Shown here in pieces: positions 9,790 through 18,230 of a DNA stretch of 64,000 nucleotides (position 1 is the first letter of the stretch; every line of letters starts with the position of its first letter). Origin of the DNA: Micromonospora yangpuensis (lineage in GTDB: Bacteria; Actinomycetota; Actinomycetes; Mycobacteriales; Micromonosporaceae); contig NZ_FMIA01000002.1 of the NCBI RefSeq assembly GCF_900091615.1, positions 6,138,001-6,202,000 of the forward strand. Reading direction: 5' to 3'. The position numbers and the translations under genes are program-made. The notes under the pieces are model-generated. The model ran no database searches, was not told the origin of the DNA, and saw nothing but the letters and a program-made list of their open reading frames with translations.

Positions 9790-10518
9790 ATGAGCCGCAC
9801 CCCCGTGCCCCCGGTCGAGCCCTCCTGGCGGGTACGCCGACTCGACCCGGACCATCCGCGTGGTCTGTCGCTCACCCTGGCCGGCACCGCCGCCGCTCTG
9901 GTGGCGGTGCCCTTCACGGGTCTGGCACTGCTGGTCCTGACGGGCTGGACCCCGCTGCGTGAGCTGGACCGTCGGGTCACCGACGGGCTGCACGCCCACG
10001 CCCTCGACCACCCCGGGTGGACCCGGCTGGCGACGCTCTGGACCGACGTCTTCGCACCCAACCCGCTGCGGGTGGGCGCCCTGCTGGTGGCCCTCTGGCT
10101 GCTGCGCCGGGGCAACCGGCGGCTGGCCGGCTGGGTGGCCGCCACCATGGTCTTCGGCGGCCTGCTCGGTCCGCTGCTGAAGCTCCTGGTCAGCCGGGAC
10201 CGCCCCGACCTGTCCGACCCGGTCTCCTTCGCCAGCGGCTACGCCTTCCCGTCGGGCCACGCCCTGAACGCGGCGCTCTTCGCCGGGGTGCTCCTGGTGG
10301 TCTTCCTGCCGGACACCCGGGGCCGGCCGGGGCGACGGGCCGCACTCTGGCTGGCCGCCAGCGCCCTCGCCGGGTTGACCGGGTTCAGCCGGATCGTCCT
10401 CGGCGTGCACTGGACCAGTGACGTGCTGGCCGGCTGGCTGCTCGGCGCGGCGGTGGTCACCGCCACCGTCGCGGCCTTCGCTCCCTGGCGGCACCGAGGC
10501 ACCGGTCCGGCGGCCTGA
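9790..10518 (+). CDS. PAP2-superfamily lipid phosphatase
   Basis: Integral membrane phosphatase, likely acting on undecaprenyl pyrophosphate, phosphatidate or a related lipid. The three PAP2 signatures are in order in the 242-residue protein: KLLVSRDRP, PSGH, and SRIVLGVHWTSD, which holds the catalytic histidine. Five to six hydrophobic helices surround them. The substrate cannot be told from sequence. It is convergent with the MarP-like gene. The 97 bases upstream carry three to four imperfect ~18-base repeats. Confidence 0.88.
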   Translation: MSRTPVPPVEPSWRVRRLDPDHPRGLSLTLAGTAAALVAVPFTGLALLVLTGWTPLRELDRRVTDGLHAHALDHPGWTRLATLWTDVFAPNPLRVGALLVALWLLRRGNRRLAGWVAATMVFGGLLGPLLKLLVSRDRPDLSDPVSFASGYAFPSGHALNAALFAGVLLVVFLPDTRGRPGRRAALWLAASALAGLTGFSRIVLGVHWTSDVLAGWLLGAAVVTATVAAFAPWRHRGTGPAA

Positions 10519-10577
10519 CCGGACCGGCCGAGCACCGGCCGACCCGCGCCATCGGGATCACACCTCGACCACCGGGC

Positions 10578-11756
10578 TCAGGTGCACTCACCGGTGCCGA
10601 CCGCCCGGGTCCGCTCCGCACCGGCCAGCGCCACCGGCCGGGCCTCGGCGGCCGTCACCGCGAAGCCGGTGTTCGGGTCGTCGGCGACCGCCGCGAAGAT
10701 CACCCCGAGCACCAGCCCGTTGGAGGAGACCAGCGGGCCACCGGAGTTGCCGCTGCGGACCAGGGCCCGGATCGTGTAGATCTCCCTTTCGACCTCGGTG
10801 GCGGAGTAGATGTCCGGCCCCTTGATCCGGCCGACGTCCCGGATCCGGGCCGACTGGGCGTTGTACGGCCCGTCGAGCGGGAAGCCCAGCACGATGGCGT
10901 CCGCCCCGCTGGCGACGTTGCCCGCGGCGAACCGCATGGACGGGCCGGGCAGGTTGGGCACCCGCAGCACGGCGAGGTCCCGGCCCGGGTCGTAGACCAC
11001 CACGTCGCCGTCGTACCGCTGGCCGTTCAGCTCGACGGCGACGGTCCGGGTGCCGGCGACCACGTGCGCGTTGGTCATCACCCGGTCGTCGGCGTACACG
11101 AAACCGGAGCCCTCGATCCGGCGCGAGCAGCTCGGCGCGGAACCGAGCACCTTCACCACCGACCGTTGCCCGTTGGTCACCACCGGCGAGCCGGCCAGCG
11201 CCGGGTCGGGTGGCGACACCTGGCGCGCCCGGGTGGGGGCCAGGTCGCCGAAGACGTCCGGGAACCCGTTGGTGTCGACGGTGTCCCGCAGTGCCGTGGA
11301 GAGTTGCTGCGCCTGGTCCGGCATGACCTGGTCCACCACGGCCAGCACCGCGCTGTTGCGTACCGAGGAGGCCAACCACGGCAGCGACGAGGATCCCAGC
11401 GGCACCGCGACCAGCCAGGCGACCAGGAGTACGGCGAGCAGCGAGACGAACGCCCCGCCCACGTCGTCGGCGCGCCGGCCGACGTCACTGGTGATCGTCC
11501 TGCGGAGATGGGAGCCGAGCCAGCCAGCCAGCGCCTGACCGACCACGGCCAGGCCGAAGACCGCCACCAGTGAGATCAACACCCGCATGCCGCTGTCGAT
11601 CACCTGGTTGGCAAGCATCGGGCCGAGCTGCAGCCCGATCAGGGCACCCACGAAGAAGCCGGAGAAGGACAGCACTCCGATGACGAAACCCTGGCGGTAT
11701 CCGCTGATCGCGAACACGAGCATGAGCATGAGCAGTACGAGATCCACGGCGGACAC
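10578..11756 (-). CDS. marP: MarP-like membrane-anchored serine protease
   Basis: Periplasmic trypsin-like protease tethered by a CvpA-type four-helix N-terminal domain. In Mycobacterium the homologue Rv3671c is needed for acid resistance and activates a peptidoglycan hydrolase. Four membrane helices occupy about residues 1-165. The catalytic triad reads His in TNAHVVAG (~228), Asp in GRDLAVL (~258) and Ser in SGNSGGPL (~337). Length 392 matches the family. A cysteine before the protease domain could pair as in the mycobacterial redox-sensitive enzyme. GTG start with a weak ribosome site. The downstream order NUDIX-TlpA-nth matches Rv3672c-Rv3674c. Confidence 0.9.
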   Translation of the reverse strand: MSAVDLVLLMLMLVFAISGYRQGFVIGVLSFSGFFVGALIGLQLGPMLANQVIDSGMRVLISLVAVFGLAVVGQALAGWLGSHLRRTITSDVGRRADDVGGAFVSLLAVLLVAWLVAVPLGSSSLPWLASSVRNSAVLAVVDQVMPDQAQQLSTALRDTVDTNGFPDVFGDLAPTRARQVSPPDPALAGSPVVTNGQRSVVKVLGSAPSCSRRIEGSGFVYADDRVMTNAHVVAGTRTVAVELNGQRYDGDVVVYDPGRDLAVLRVPNLPGPSMRFAAGNVASGADAIVLGFPLDGPYNAQSARIRDVGRIKGPDIYSATEVEREIYTIRALVRSGNSGGPLVSSNGLVLGVIFAAVADDPNTGFAVTAAEARPVALAGAERTRAVGTGECT

Positions 11757-11874
11757 CCGTCAAGGGTACGGGCACCGCGCACGACCACCGTCAGGCGCTT
11801 GCAGAAGGTGACGACGCGGTACGTCGTCAGGCCCACGCCGGCGGCCGACGCTGCTGGCCGTCACCGGTGCACCG

Positions 11875-12564
11875 TCAGGTCGGCGACGCGGTGGTCTCGT
11901 CGATGCCCGCCGAGGGCGCCGGGGCGGCGCCGGTGGGCGGCAGGTCCACCACCCGGTCGGCGGACCACGGCCGGGACCAGCCGCCCATCTCCAACAGTGC
12001 GGCAAGCACCCCGGCGGTGAAGCCCCAGACCAGCATTCCCCGGGCGGCGAAGGCCGGTCCGATCCAGCCGCTGGGGTGGCGGACCTGGAGCCGGTTCGCC
12101 GGGTCGACCAGCTCGGCGACGGGCAGCCGGGCCACGTGCGCCACCTCGGCCGGCTGCCGGGCGTGCACCGGATGCGGCGCGTGCCACCAGCCGAGCACCG
12201 GCGTCACCACGAACTCACTCACCGGAATCCAGAGCCGGGGCAGCTCGGCCAGGACGGTGACGCTGTCCGGGTCGAGGTCGACCTCCTCGTTGGCCTCCCG
12301 TAGCGCGGTCGCGGCCGGCCCCGGGTCACCGGGATCGGCCGCGCCACCGGGGAAGGCCGGCTGTCCGGCGTGGTTGCGCAGGTTCGCCGCGCGCTGCAGG
12401 ATCAGCACGTCCGGGCCGGTGGCCGCATCCTCGCCGAGCAGCACCAGTACGGCGCTCTCCCGGCCACCGGTGACCGGGGTGGTCAACCGGGTGAAGTCCT
12501 GCGGCCGGGCACTGCCGAGCCGGCCCAGCAGCGGCTCGATCCAGGTAGGTGGTCGACGGCTCAC
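11875..12564 (-). CDS. NUDIX hydrolase, NudL/CoA pyrophosphatase type
   Basis: Hydrolyses a nucleoside-diphosphate derivative, probably coenzyme A or its oxidised forms. The UPF0035/NudL signature (LRxHxGQxAFPGG) directly precedes a NUDIX box ending in LREANEEVDL. 229 residues. The start is taken as GTG 12564 because it overlaps the tlpA-like stop codon as GTGA, implying translational coupling; the longer frame upstream runs through tlpA in another frame. Homologue of Rv3672c by position and family. The C-terminal ~25 residues are low-complexity. Confidence 0.85.
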   Translation of the reverse strand: MSRRPPTWIEPLLGRLGSARPQDFTRLTTPVTGGRESAVLVLLGEDAATGPDVLILQRAANLRNHAGQPAFPGGAADPGDPGPAATALREANEEVDLDPDSVTVLAELPRLWIPVSEFVVTPVLGWWHAPHPVHARQPAEVAHVARLPVAELVDPANRLQVRHPSGWIGPAFAARGMLVWGFTAGVLAALLEMGGWSRPWSADRVVDLPPTGAAPAPSAGIDETTASPT

Positions 12565-13316
12565 GCCGGCACCGTCACGCCCAGATGGTCCCGGACCAGC
12601 TCGGCCAGGCGGGCGTCGTCGAGGGCCCCGGTCACGTCGAGGTGCCGGATCCGGCCGTCGGCGCCGACGAACAGGGTCATCGGGATCGCGTTGCGCCGCA
12701 GCGCGTTCTGCACGCTGTCCCCCTGGTCGAACAGCATCGGGAACCGGACGCCGAAGTCCTCGCCGATGGACTGCGCGCCGGCCCGGCGGTCCCGGCTGTT
12801 GATCCCGATCACCTGGAACCGACCGTCGGCCCGCTGGCTGAGCCGCTGGAAGGCGGGCAGCTCCTCCCGGCAGGGCGGGCACCAGGAGGCCCAGACGTTG
12901 ATCACCGCGGGACCGCGTACGTCGGCGAGTGTGACGTTCGCCCCGCCGGTGAAGCAGGTCAGCGCCAACTCCGGCAGCCGCTGCCCGACGACCTCACCCG
13001 CCCCGCCGGTCGCGCCGGACGCCGCCGGCGAGCCGGCATTGTCGGAACCAGCCGGCGAGCCGGCACCGTCGGAACCAGCCGGCGTACCACCGGGAGCTGC
13101 GGACGAGGCCGGACCGGCGGGCGAGGCCGGGCCGGCGGGGGTGGAACGGGCCGGGTCGGCCGACGGCGGCGGGGTGGTCAGGCCGGCGCAGTCGGCGAAC
13201 GGCGAGGGCCGGGTGGGCCGGCTGTCGGCGGCGTCCGGAGCCGGCTCCGGTGCGGTCGTGCAGCCCGTTATGACCAGCATCACCGGTACGACCAGGGCGG
13301 CGAGTCGTCGCTGCAC
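12561..13316 (-). CDS. TlpA/ResA-like thioredoxin lipoprotein
   Basis: Membrane-tethered extracytoplasmic disulfide reductase of the TlpA/ResA/CcmG group, likely supporting cytochrome maturation or redox protection. The chosen GTG 13316 gives a short positively charged n-region and lipobox VITGC. A Pro/Gly/Ser-rich linker of about 90 residues follows, then a thioredoxin fold with the WCPPC active site. Four further in-frame starts lie at 13334, 13352, 13370 and 13388 in an 18-bp tandem repeat. The one at 13352 has the best ribosome site (GGAGGTG) and the one at 13388 overlaps the nth stop as GTGA. Homologue of Rv3673c by position. Confidence 0.85.
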   Translation of the reverse strand: MQRRLAALVVPVMLVITGCTTAPEPAPDAADSRPTRPSPFADCAGLTTPPPSADPARSTPAGPASPAGPASSAAPGGTPAGSDGAGSPAGSDNAGSPAASGATGGAGEVVGQRLPELALTCFTGGANVTLADVRGPAVINVWASWCPPCREELPAFQRLSQRADGRFQVIGINSRDRRAGAQSIGEDFGVRFPMLFDQGDSVQNALRRNAIPMTLFVGADGRIRHLDVTGALDDARLAELVRDHLGVTVPA

Positions 13317-13396
13317 GGCACCTCGTCGCTGCACGGCGCCTTTGGGCTGCACGGCACCTCCGGGCTGCATGGCACCTTTGGGCTTCACGGCACCTC
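13307..13396. repeat. Five 18-bp tandem repeats carrying staggered start codons
   Basis: Five near-identical 18-base units at the nth/tlpA junction. Each carries, on the minus strand, a GGTGCC or GGCGCC followed by GTG (ATG in one), so tlpA has five in-frame starts spaced exactly six codons apart (13316, 13334, 13352, 13370, 13388). Copy-number change would alter N-terminus length and ribosome-site quality without shifting the frame. Confidence 0.85.
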
Positions 13397-14164
13397 CGCC
13401 GCGACCGCTGCCGGTGGCACCAGATCGGGATCGACCCCGGCGGCCACCGCGAGGTCCCGGGCCCGGGGCCCCTTGAGCAGCTTGACCGCCAGCGCCGGAT
13501 CGGTCGGCCCGGTGCCGTACGCCGGGCAGAGCTTCGTCAGCGTGCAGGCGCCGCAGGCCGGCTTGCGGGCGTGGCAGACCCGCCGGCCGTGGAAGATGAT
13601 CCGGTGCGACAGCATCGTCCAGTCGCGCCGTTCGTAGAGCGCGCCGACGGCGTGTTCGATCTTGACCGGATCGGTCTCGGTGGTCAGCCCCCAGCGCCCG
13701 ACCAGCCGCTGGAAGTGGGTGTCGACGGTGATGCCGGGCACGTCGAAGGCGTTGCCGAGGATGACGTTGGCGGTCTTGCGGCCGATGCCGGGGAGGGTGA
13801 CCAGCTCGGTGAGGCGCCCCGGCACCTGGCCGTCGTACCGCTCGACGAGAGCCCGACCGAGCTTGATCAACGAGTCGGTCTTGTTCCGGTAGAAGCCGGT
13901 CGGTCGGATCAGCTCCTCCAGCTCCGTCCGGTCCGCCCCGGCGTAGTCGACGGCGCTCGGATAGCGGGCGAAGAGCTTCGGGGTGACCTCGTTGACCTTC
14001 TTGTCCGTGCACTGGGCGGACAGGATGGTGGCCACGGCGAGTTCCAGCGGGTTGGAGTGGTCCAGCTCGCAGTGGGCGTCGGGATGGGTCTCGGTAAGCA
14101 CCCGTCCGATCCGCCGGGCCCGGCGTTTCCGCCCGAGTTCGGTCTCGTTGGCACTTCTGGTCAC
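13385..14164 (-). CDS. nth: Endonuclease III
   Basis: Base-excision repair DNA glycosylase/AP lyase for oxidised pyrimidines. It shows a helix-hairpin-helix with the catalytic lysine region ([13 protein letters not shown]), the aspartate motif VDTHFQR, and a C-terminal [4Fe-4S] cluster motif with cysteine spacing C-x6-C-x2-C-x5-C. The frame opens at GTG 14194; GTG 14164 is taken because it fits the family N-terminus better. About 259 residues; the last ~30 are extra and alanine-rich. Homologue of Rv3674c. Confidence 0.93.
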   Translation of the reverse strand: MTRSANETELGRKRRARRIGRVLTETHPDAHCELDHSNPLELAVATILSAQCTDKKVNEVTPKLFARYPSAVDYAGADRTELEELIRPTGFYRNKTDSLIKLGRALVERYDGQVPGRLTELVTLPGIGRKTANVILGNAFDVPGITVDTHFQRLVGRWGLTTETDPVKIEHAVGALYERRDWTMLSHRIIFHGRRVCHARKPACGACTLTKLCPAYGTGPTDPALAVKLLKGPRARDLAVAAGVDPDLVPPAAVAAEVP

Positions 14165-14249
14165 GCCGGCCAGCCTACGTCGCCACGACAGCACCCCGCT
14201 GCACCCCGCCCGGCGCCGGCCGCCGGCACCGGGCGGCGCGTCGCGCGGG

Positions 14250-15407
14250 TCAGCCCCGGTCGGGTGCGGAGATCCGGCCCTCGTCGTCGAGGCGGGCCCC
14301 GGTCTTCGGGAAGTCCAGCCGGTTCAACTCCCGGACCAGCCCGAGACCCCGGTCGTCCGGGTCCATCGTCGGCTTGCCGGCCCCGTTCATGTACGTGGAG
14401 GTCAGCTTCCCGCCGGCCCAGGTCCCGTCCGGCTTGAGCGACACCTTGAGCACCCCGCCCCAACCCAGCCGGCCGGAGTTGTTCAGGGTGTTGCCGCCCC
14501 CGGCGAAGTTGCCCAGGCTGTAGGCGATGAGCCGGCCCTGGTGGAACTCCATCCCCCGCAGCACGTGCGGGCCGTGCCCGACCACCAGGTCCGCCCCGGC
14601 CTCGACCATGGTCCGGGAGAACTTGATCGGGTCGCCCCGGTTCTCGCCGAGGAACATCTCGGTGCCCGGTCGGGTCCGGGTCATGGCGGCGCCCTCGGCA
14701 CCCATGTGCACCTGCACCACGACCAGGTCGGCCATGGTCGCCGCCTTCTTGACCACCTTCGCCGCCGCCTCGATGTCGACCAGGCTGTTGGACCAGGCGT
14801 ACGACGAGAAGCCGGCGACCGCGACCTTGACGCCCTTCGCCTCGACCACGGTGATCTGGTCCGGTGCGCCGGTGTGCGCCAGCTCGTGCTCCTCCAGCGC
14901 CTGCTGGGTGTTCTCGTAGCCCTTCGGGCCGAAGTCGTAGCCGTGGTTGTTTGCCTGGTTGAGCAGGTCGAACCCGGCGTCGCGCAGATGCGCGGCGTAC
15001 TCCGGTGGGGCCCGGAACTGGAAACAGCGCGTCGAGTTGGGGCCGCACTTGCCGGTGCCGGTGTCGACGGTGAGCGGCTCCTCCAGGTTGCCCATCACCA
15101 CGTCGGCCTTGAGGGCACCCTTGACCGAGTCGAAGAAGCCCTTCCCGCCGTTGGCGGGCAGCCGGGACGGCGCGTTGCCCATGATGATGTCACCGGTGGC
15201 GGAGAGCGAGATCACCTTCTCCTCGTCGGCCGGGGAGCCACCCGGACCGGGTTTGCCGCTGGCGCCCTTGGCGCTGCTGGGCGCGGGCTCCCAGACGGCG
15301 CTGGGCTCAGGGGTCGAGCAGCCGGCGACGGCGAGCAGCGCGGCCAGGGCCACGCCGAGGGCGAGGCGGCGGCGCGGACGGGTTCGGGGCAGGGCGGCGG
15401 CGGACAT
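14250..15407 (-). CDS. CapA-family lipoprotein (PGA_cap metallophosphatase fold)
   Basis: Secreted lipoprotein related to CapA of poly-gamma-glutamate synthesis. The fold is calcineurin-like, and the role in actinomycetes is unknown. The signal peptide ends at lipobox AVAGC (~residue 30). Family blocks seen: [29 protein letters not shown] and GHGPHVLRG, which hold the putative metal-binding Asp, Asn and His residues. 385 residues, a normal length. There are no capB, capC or capE partners nearby, so capsule synthesis is not implied. Confidence 0.82.
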   Translation of the reverse strand: MSAAALPRTRPRRRLALGVALAALLAVAGCSTPEPSAVWEPAPSSAKGASGKPGPGGSPADEEKVISLSATGDIIMGNAPSRLPANGGKGFFDSVKGALKADVVMGNLEEPLTVDTGTGKCGPNSTRCFQFRAPPEYAAHLRDAGFDLLNQANNHGYDFGPKGYENTQQALEEHELAHTGAPDQITVVEAKGVKVAVAGFSSYAWSNSLVDIEAAAKVVKKAATMADLVVVQVHMGAEGAAMTRTRPGTEMFLGENRGDPIKFSRTMVEAGADLVVGHGPHVLRGMEFHQGRLIAYSLGNFAGGGNTLNNSGRLGWGGVLKVSLKPDGTWAGGKLTSTYMNGAGKPTMDPDDRGLGLVRELNRLDFPKTGARLDDEGRISAPDRG

Positions 15408-15418
15408 CGCCGGAGACC

Positions 15419-16261
15419 CTACCGGGCGATTTCCGGCCCGACGATGACCGTTCGGTCGGACTTTTGCCCACCCGTCCGTTCCGAAGGCGGGTACCGATCA
15501 GGCTTCCGGCCTTGCGCCCGCTCCGACCACGGGGGCCGGTCGGCCAGCCCGCCGGCCCGGACTGCGGCGTACACGGCTCTGGCCAGCAGGGCACCCCACT
15601 CCGAGCGGGGCCCACCGTAGTCGGCCACCGGCCCGTCGACCGGGCACAGCACGGTCACCGCGTCGGTAGGGGTGCCGGTGCCCGGATGCCCGAGCCCGAT
15701 GATCGCCTGGGCCTTCGCCTCGGTCGCCGTGGCCACCGCGTTGACCAGGGCGGCATCGGTGAGCCGGATCGGGACGTACCCCACGATGTTGACCGTCCCG
15801 ACCCTCGGCGCCGGCGGCCGGGCACGCGACCCTTCCCCAGGTGACGGCCTGCCGGCCCGGCCGGCAGGGACGGCGGCGGGGTGGGTGGCCCGACCGGCGG
15901 TGGTGGCGGGGTCGGCGGCGGGGTCGGCGGCCCAGATCGGTAGGCCCAGGCCCACGGTGGCCCAGACCCGCACCCCGGACTCCGACCGGCTGACCACGTC
16001 CGCGACGTCCACGCCGGTCAGCAGACCGACCCCGGGCCCGTCCAGGCCGAGGTCGGCGGCCAGCTCGGCCAGGTGGTCGGCGGGGTCGTCCCGCCGGTAC
16101 GACATCGGCACGGTCGCGTTCACCACCCAGCCCCGGGTACCGAGCCCGCCGCCGAGCGGGGCGGAACTGACCGCGCGCAGCGGTCGCTCGGCCCGCCAGA
16201 CCAACAGCGGCAGTTCCCACCCCTGCTCGACGCGGGAGGTCAGACCGGGTTCGTTCAGCAC
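15419..16261 (-). CDS. cbiZ: Adenosylcobinamide amidohydrolase, CbiZ family
   Basis: Cleaves the aminopropanol arm of adenosylcobinamide so that salvaged corrinoids can re-enter cobalamin synthesis. Family features are visible: the [10 protein letters not shown] and NATVP region near the N-terminus, then the GTVNIV block, TATEAKAQA, and [10 protein letters not shown] low-complexity Pro/Ala insertion of about 40 residues sits before GTVNIV, and the C-terminal ~30 residues are polar and extra. GTG start, 280 residues. Only 11 bases separate it from the capA-like gene, so the two are probably co-transcribed. Confidence 0.85.
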   Translation of the reverse strand: MLNEPGLTSRVEQGWELPLLVWRAERPLRAVSSAPLGGGLGTRGWVVNATVPMSYRRDDPADHLAELAADLGLDGPGVGLLTGVDVADVVSRSESGVRVWATVGLGLPIWAADPAADPATTAGRATHPAAVPAGRAGRPSPGEGSRARPPAPRVGTVNIVGYVPIRLTDAALVNAVATATEAKAQAIIGLGHPGTGTPTDAVTVLCPVDGPVADYGGPRSEWGALLARAVYAAVRAGGLADRPPWSERAQGRKPDRYPPSERTGGQKSDRTVIVGPEIAR

Positions 16262-16480
16262 GAGGCTGACCCTACGGGCAGCTCGACGTGGGAGCGCTCA
16301 CATCCGGCAGGGCAACGGATCGTAGCGGTTGACCAGGTCGGTCAGGTTACGTCCAACGATCAAGTTTCCAGGGGTGCACCTCTGATTACTGCTCACATGC
16401 GCCTAGACTTGGCGGCGCGCGAGGGATCAGCGGACGGCGGACCCGGGCCGACGGACGGCACGCGCAGGCGGAGGTGCGCG

Positions 16481-17158
16481 ATGGACGAGGTACTGGCCCG
16501 TAGTGGGATCTTCCAGGGCGTCGACCCGGAGGCTGCCGAGGCGCTCGCCAAGGAGATGGAGACGATCGAGGTCCGCAAGGGCGAGGTCGTCTTCAACGAG
16601 GGCGAGCCCGGCGACAGCCTGTACATTCTCCTGTCCGGCAAGATCAAGGTGGGTCGCCGCGCGGCGGACGGCCGACAGAACCTGATCGCCGTGATGGGCC
16701 CCTCGGACATGGTCGGTGAGCTGTCGCTCTTCGACCCCGGGCCGCGTACGGCGACCGCCACCGCGGTGACCGACACCCGGCTGGTCCGACTCCGTAAGCA
16801 GGCCCTGCGCCCCTGGCTGAACAACCGGCCGGAGATCGCCGAACAGTTGCTCCGGGTGCTGGCCCGCAGGCTGCGCCGGACCAACGACTCGCTTGCCGAC
16901 CTGATCTTCACCGACGTGCCGGGCCGGGTCGCGAAGAACCTGCTCCAGATGGCCGGCCGGTTCGGCACCCGCGACGGCGGGGTGCTGCGGGTCACCCACG
17001 ACCTGACCCAGGAGGAGATCGCCCAGCTCGTCGGCGCCTCCCGGGAGACCGTCAACAAGGCGCTCGCTGACTTCGCCTCGCGGGGCTGGCTGCGGCTGGA
17101 CGGCAAGAGCATCATCATCCTGGACCCCGAGCGGCTGGCCCGCCGCGCCCGGGTCTGA
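16481..17158 (+). CDS. crp: Crp/Fnr-family cAMP-responsive regulator
   Basis: Global transcription regulator, homologue of mycobacterial Crp (Rv3676) and corynebacterial GlxR. The cyclic-nucleotide binding domain (about 1-115) shows [17 protein letters not shown] and [15 protein letters not shown]. The C-terminal winged helix reads [21 protein letters not shown]. 225 residues. ATG 16481 is preceded by GGAGGT; the open frame upstream is not coding. Upstream, TGATTACTGCTCACA at about 16382-16396 has a TCACA half-site and could be an autoregulatory site (weak). A cyclase-domain protein is encoded at 31.0-34.6 kb. Confidence 0.93.
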   Translation: MDEVLARSGIFQGVDPEAAEALAKEMETIEVRKGEVVFNEGEPGDSLYILLSGKIKVGRRAADGRQNLIAVMGPSDMVGELSLFDPGPRTATATAVTDTRLVRLRKQALRPWLNNRPEIAEQLLRVLARRLRRTNDSLADLIFTDVPGRVAKNLLQMAGRFGTRDGGVLRVTHDLTQEEIAQLVGASRETVNKALADFASRGWLRLDGKSIIILDPERLARRARV

Positions 17159-17191
17159 CCCCCGCCTCCTCCTGACGGCGCGCGCGGCACC

Positions 17192-17365
17192 GCCACGCGC
17201 GCCGTCGCCGCACACCACGCCATCACCGCGCACCGCGCCGTCGCCGCACGTCGCGCCGTCGCCGCGCACCGCGCCGTCGCCGCGCAGCGCGCCATCACCG
17301 CGCAGCGCGCCATCACCGCACGTCGCGCCATCACCGCGCAGCGCGCCGTCGCCGCGCACCGCGCC
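17192..17365. repeat. 18-bp tandem repeat array, nearly ten copies
   Basis: Units of the type GCGCACCGCGCCGTCGCC repeat nine and two-thirds times with few substitutions, filling most of the crp-tetR interval. Two base patterns alternate (CGTCGCC and CATCACC endings). Read on the minus strand it gives only a repetitive low-complexity peptide, which I do not call a gene. The remainder of 17159-17507 holds the TetR promoter region. Confidence 0.9.
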
Positions 17366-17487
17366 GGTGGCACTCGATCGTGGCAAGAGTGCTGTCCAGG
17401 CCGGCGGTGGCCACCGTTTCCCGGAAACTGCCTGACCCGAGCCTGGATACGGCGGACCCACGGGTACGGGTGAGGCTCGGTGTGCCG

Positions 17488-17509
17488 AAAAAGTCAGGCT
17501 TGACTGTTT
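17488..17509. promoter_or_regulatory. Palindromic candidate TetR operator
   Basis: AGTCA at 17492-17496 and TGACT at 17501-17505 form a perfect dyad with a four-base spacer. It extends to 22 bases with one mismatched pair (AAA and TTT outer arms). It overlaps a TTGACT -35-like hexamer just upstream of the TetR gene, as expected for autorepression. Confidence 0.5.
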
Positions 17510-17534
17510 GTTTCGGGGGCGACACGCTGTTCCG

Positions 17535-18230
17535 GTGCCCACCGCATCGAGCCGCGTACCGCAGCAGGAGCGCAGCCGTGCCACCCGGGCGCGGCTGCTG
17601 GCGGCGACCGTCGAATGCCTGGTGGAGCAGGGCTGGTCCGGTACCACCACCACCGGAGTCGCCGCCCGCGCCGGTGTCTCGCGCGGTGCGCAACTGCACC
17701 ACTACCCCACCAGGGCTGCCCTGGTCACCGCCGCCGTGGCCCATCTCGCCGAGCGCCGGGCGGACGAGTTGCGCACCGAGGCGCAGGCCCTACCCGCCGG
17801 CACGCAGCGGCTCGACCGGGTGGTCGACCTGCTCGGTGCGGCCTTCACCGGGCCACTCTTCGTCGCCGCGCTCGAACTGTGGGTGGCCGCCCGCACCGAC
17901 CCGGAGCTACGCGCCGCCCTGGTGCCGCTGGAGAACCAGGTAGGTCGGGAGATGCACCGGCTCACCGTCGAACTGCTCGGCGTCGACGAGCGTCGGCCCG
18001 GCGTCCGCGAGGCCGTCCAGGCGACCCTCGACCTGCTCCGTGGGCTGGGCGTGGCCAACCTGCTCAACGACGACTCGGCCCGCCGTACAGCCCTCCTGCA
18101 CACCTGGAAACGCCAGCTCGCCACCCTGCTCACTCCCGGACGCCCCGCAGGGACCATGCCCGCGGGGACCGTGCCCGCAGGGACCATGGTCGACCCGACC
18201 GACGCCGAGCACGGCGAGGTGGCGTCGTGA
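17535..18230 (+). CDS. TetR-family repressor of the Atu-like operon
   Basis: Predicted DNA-binding repressor. The N-terminal TetR helix-turn-helix reads TTTTGVAARAGVSRGAQLHHY, followed by an all-helical ligand domain. The start is GTG 17535; a TTG at 17508 would lie within the palindromic operator. About 231 residues. The C-terminus carries three 15-base repeats encoding PAGTM/PAGTV/PAGTM (about 18147-18191), an unusual tail. Its stop overlaps the AtuA-like start (GTGA), so repressor and target genes form one transcription unit. Confidence 0.88.
   Translation: MPTASSRVPQQERSRATRARLLAATVECLVEQGWSGTTTTGVAARAGVSRGAQLHHYPTRAALVTAAVAHLAERRADELRTEAQALPAGTQRLDRVVDLLGAAFTGPLFVAALELWVAARTDPELRAALVPLENQVGREMHRLTVELLGVDERRPGVREAVQATLDLLRGLGVANLLNDDSARRTALLHTWKRQLATLLTPGRPAGTMPAGTVPAGTMVDPTDAEHGEVAS

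Noticed and set aside
17192..17365. CRISPR array
   Set aside because: The 18-bp units are contiguous with no unique spacers; no cas genes in the window.
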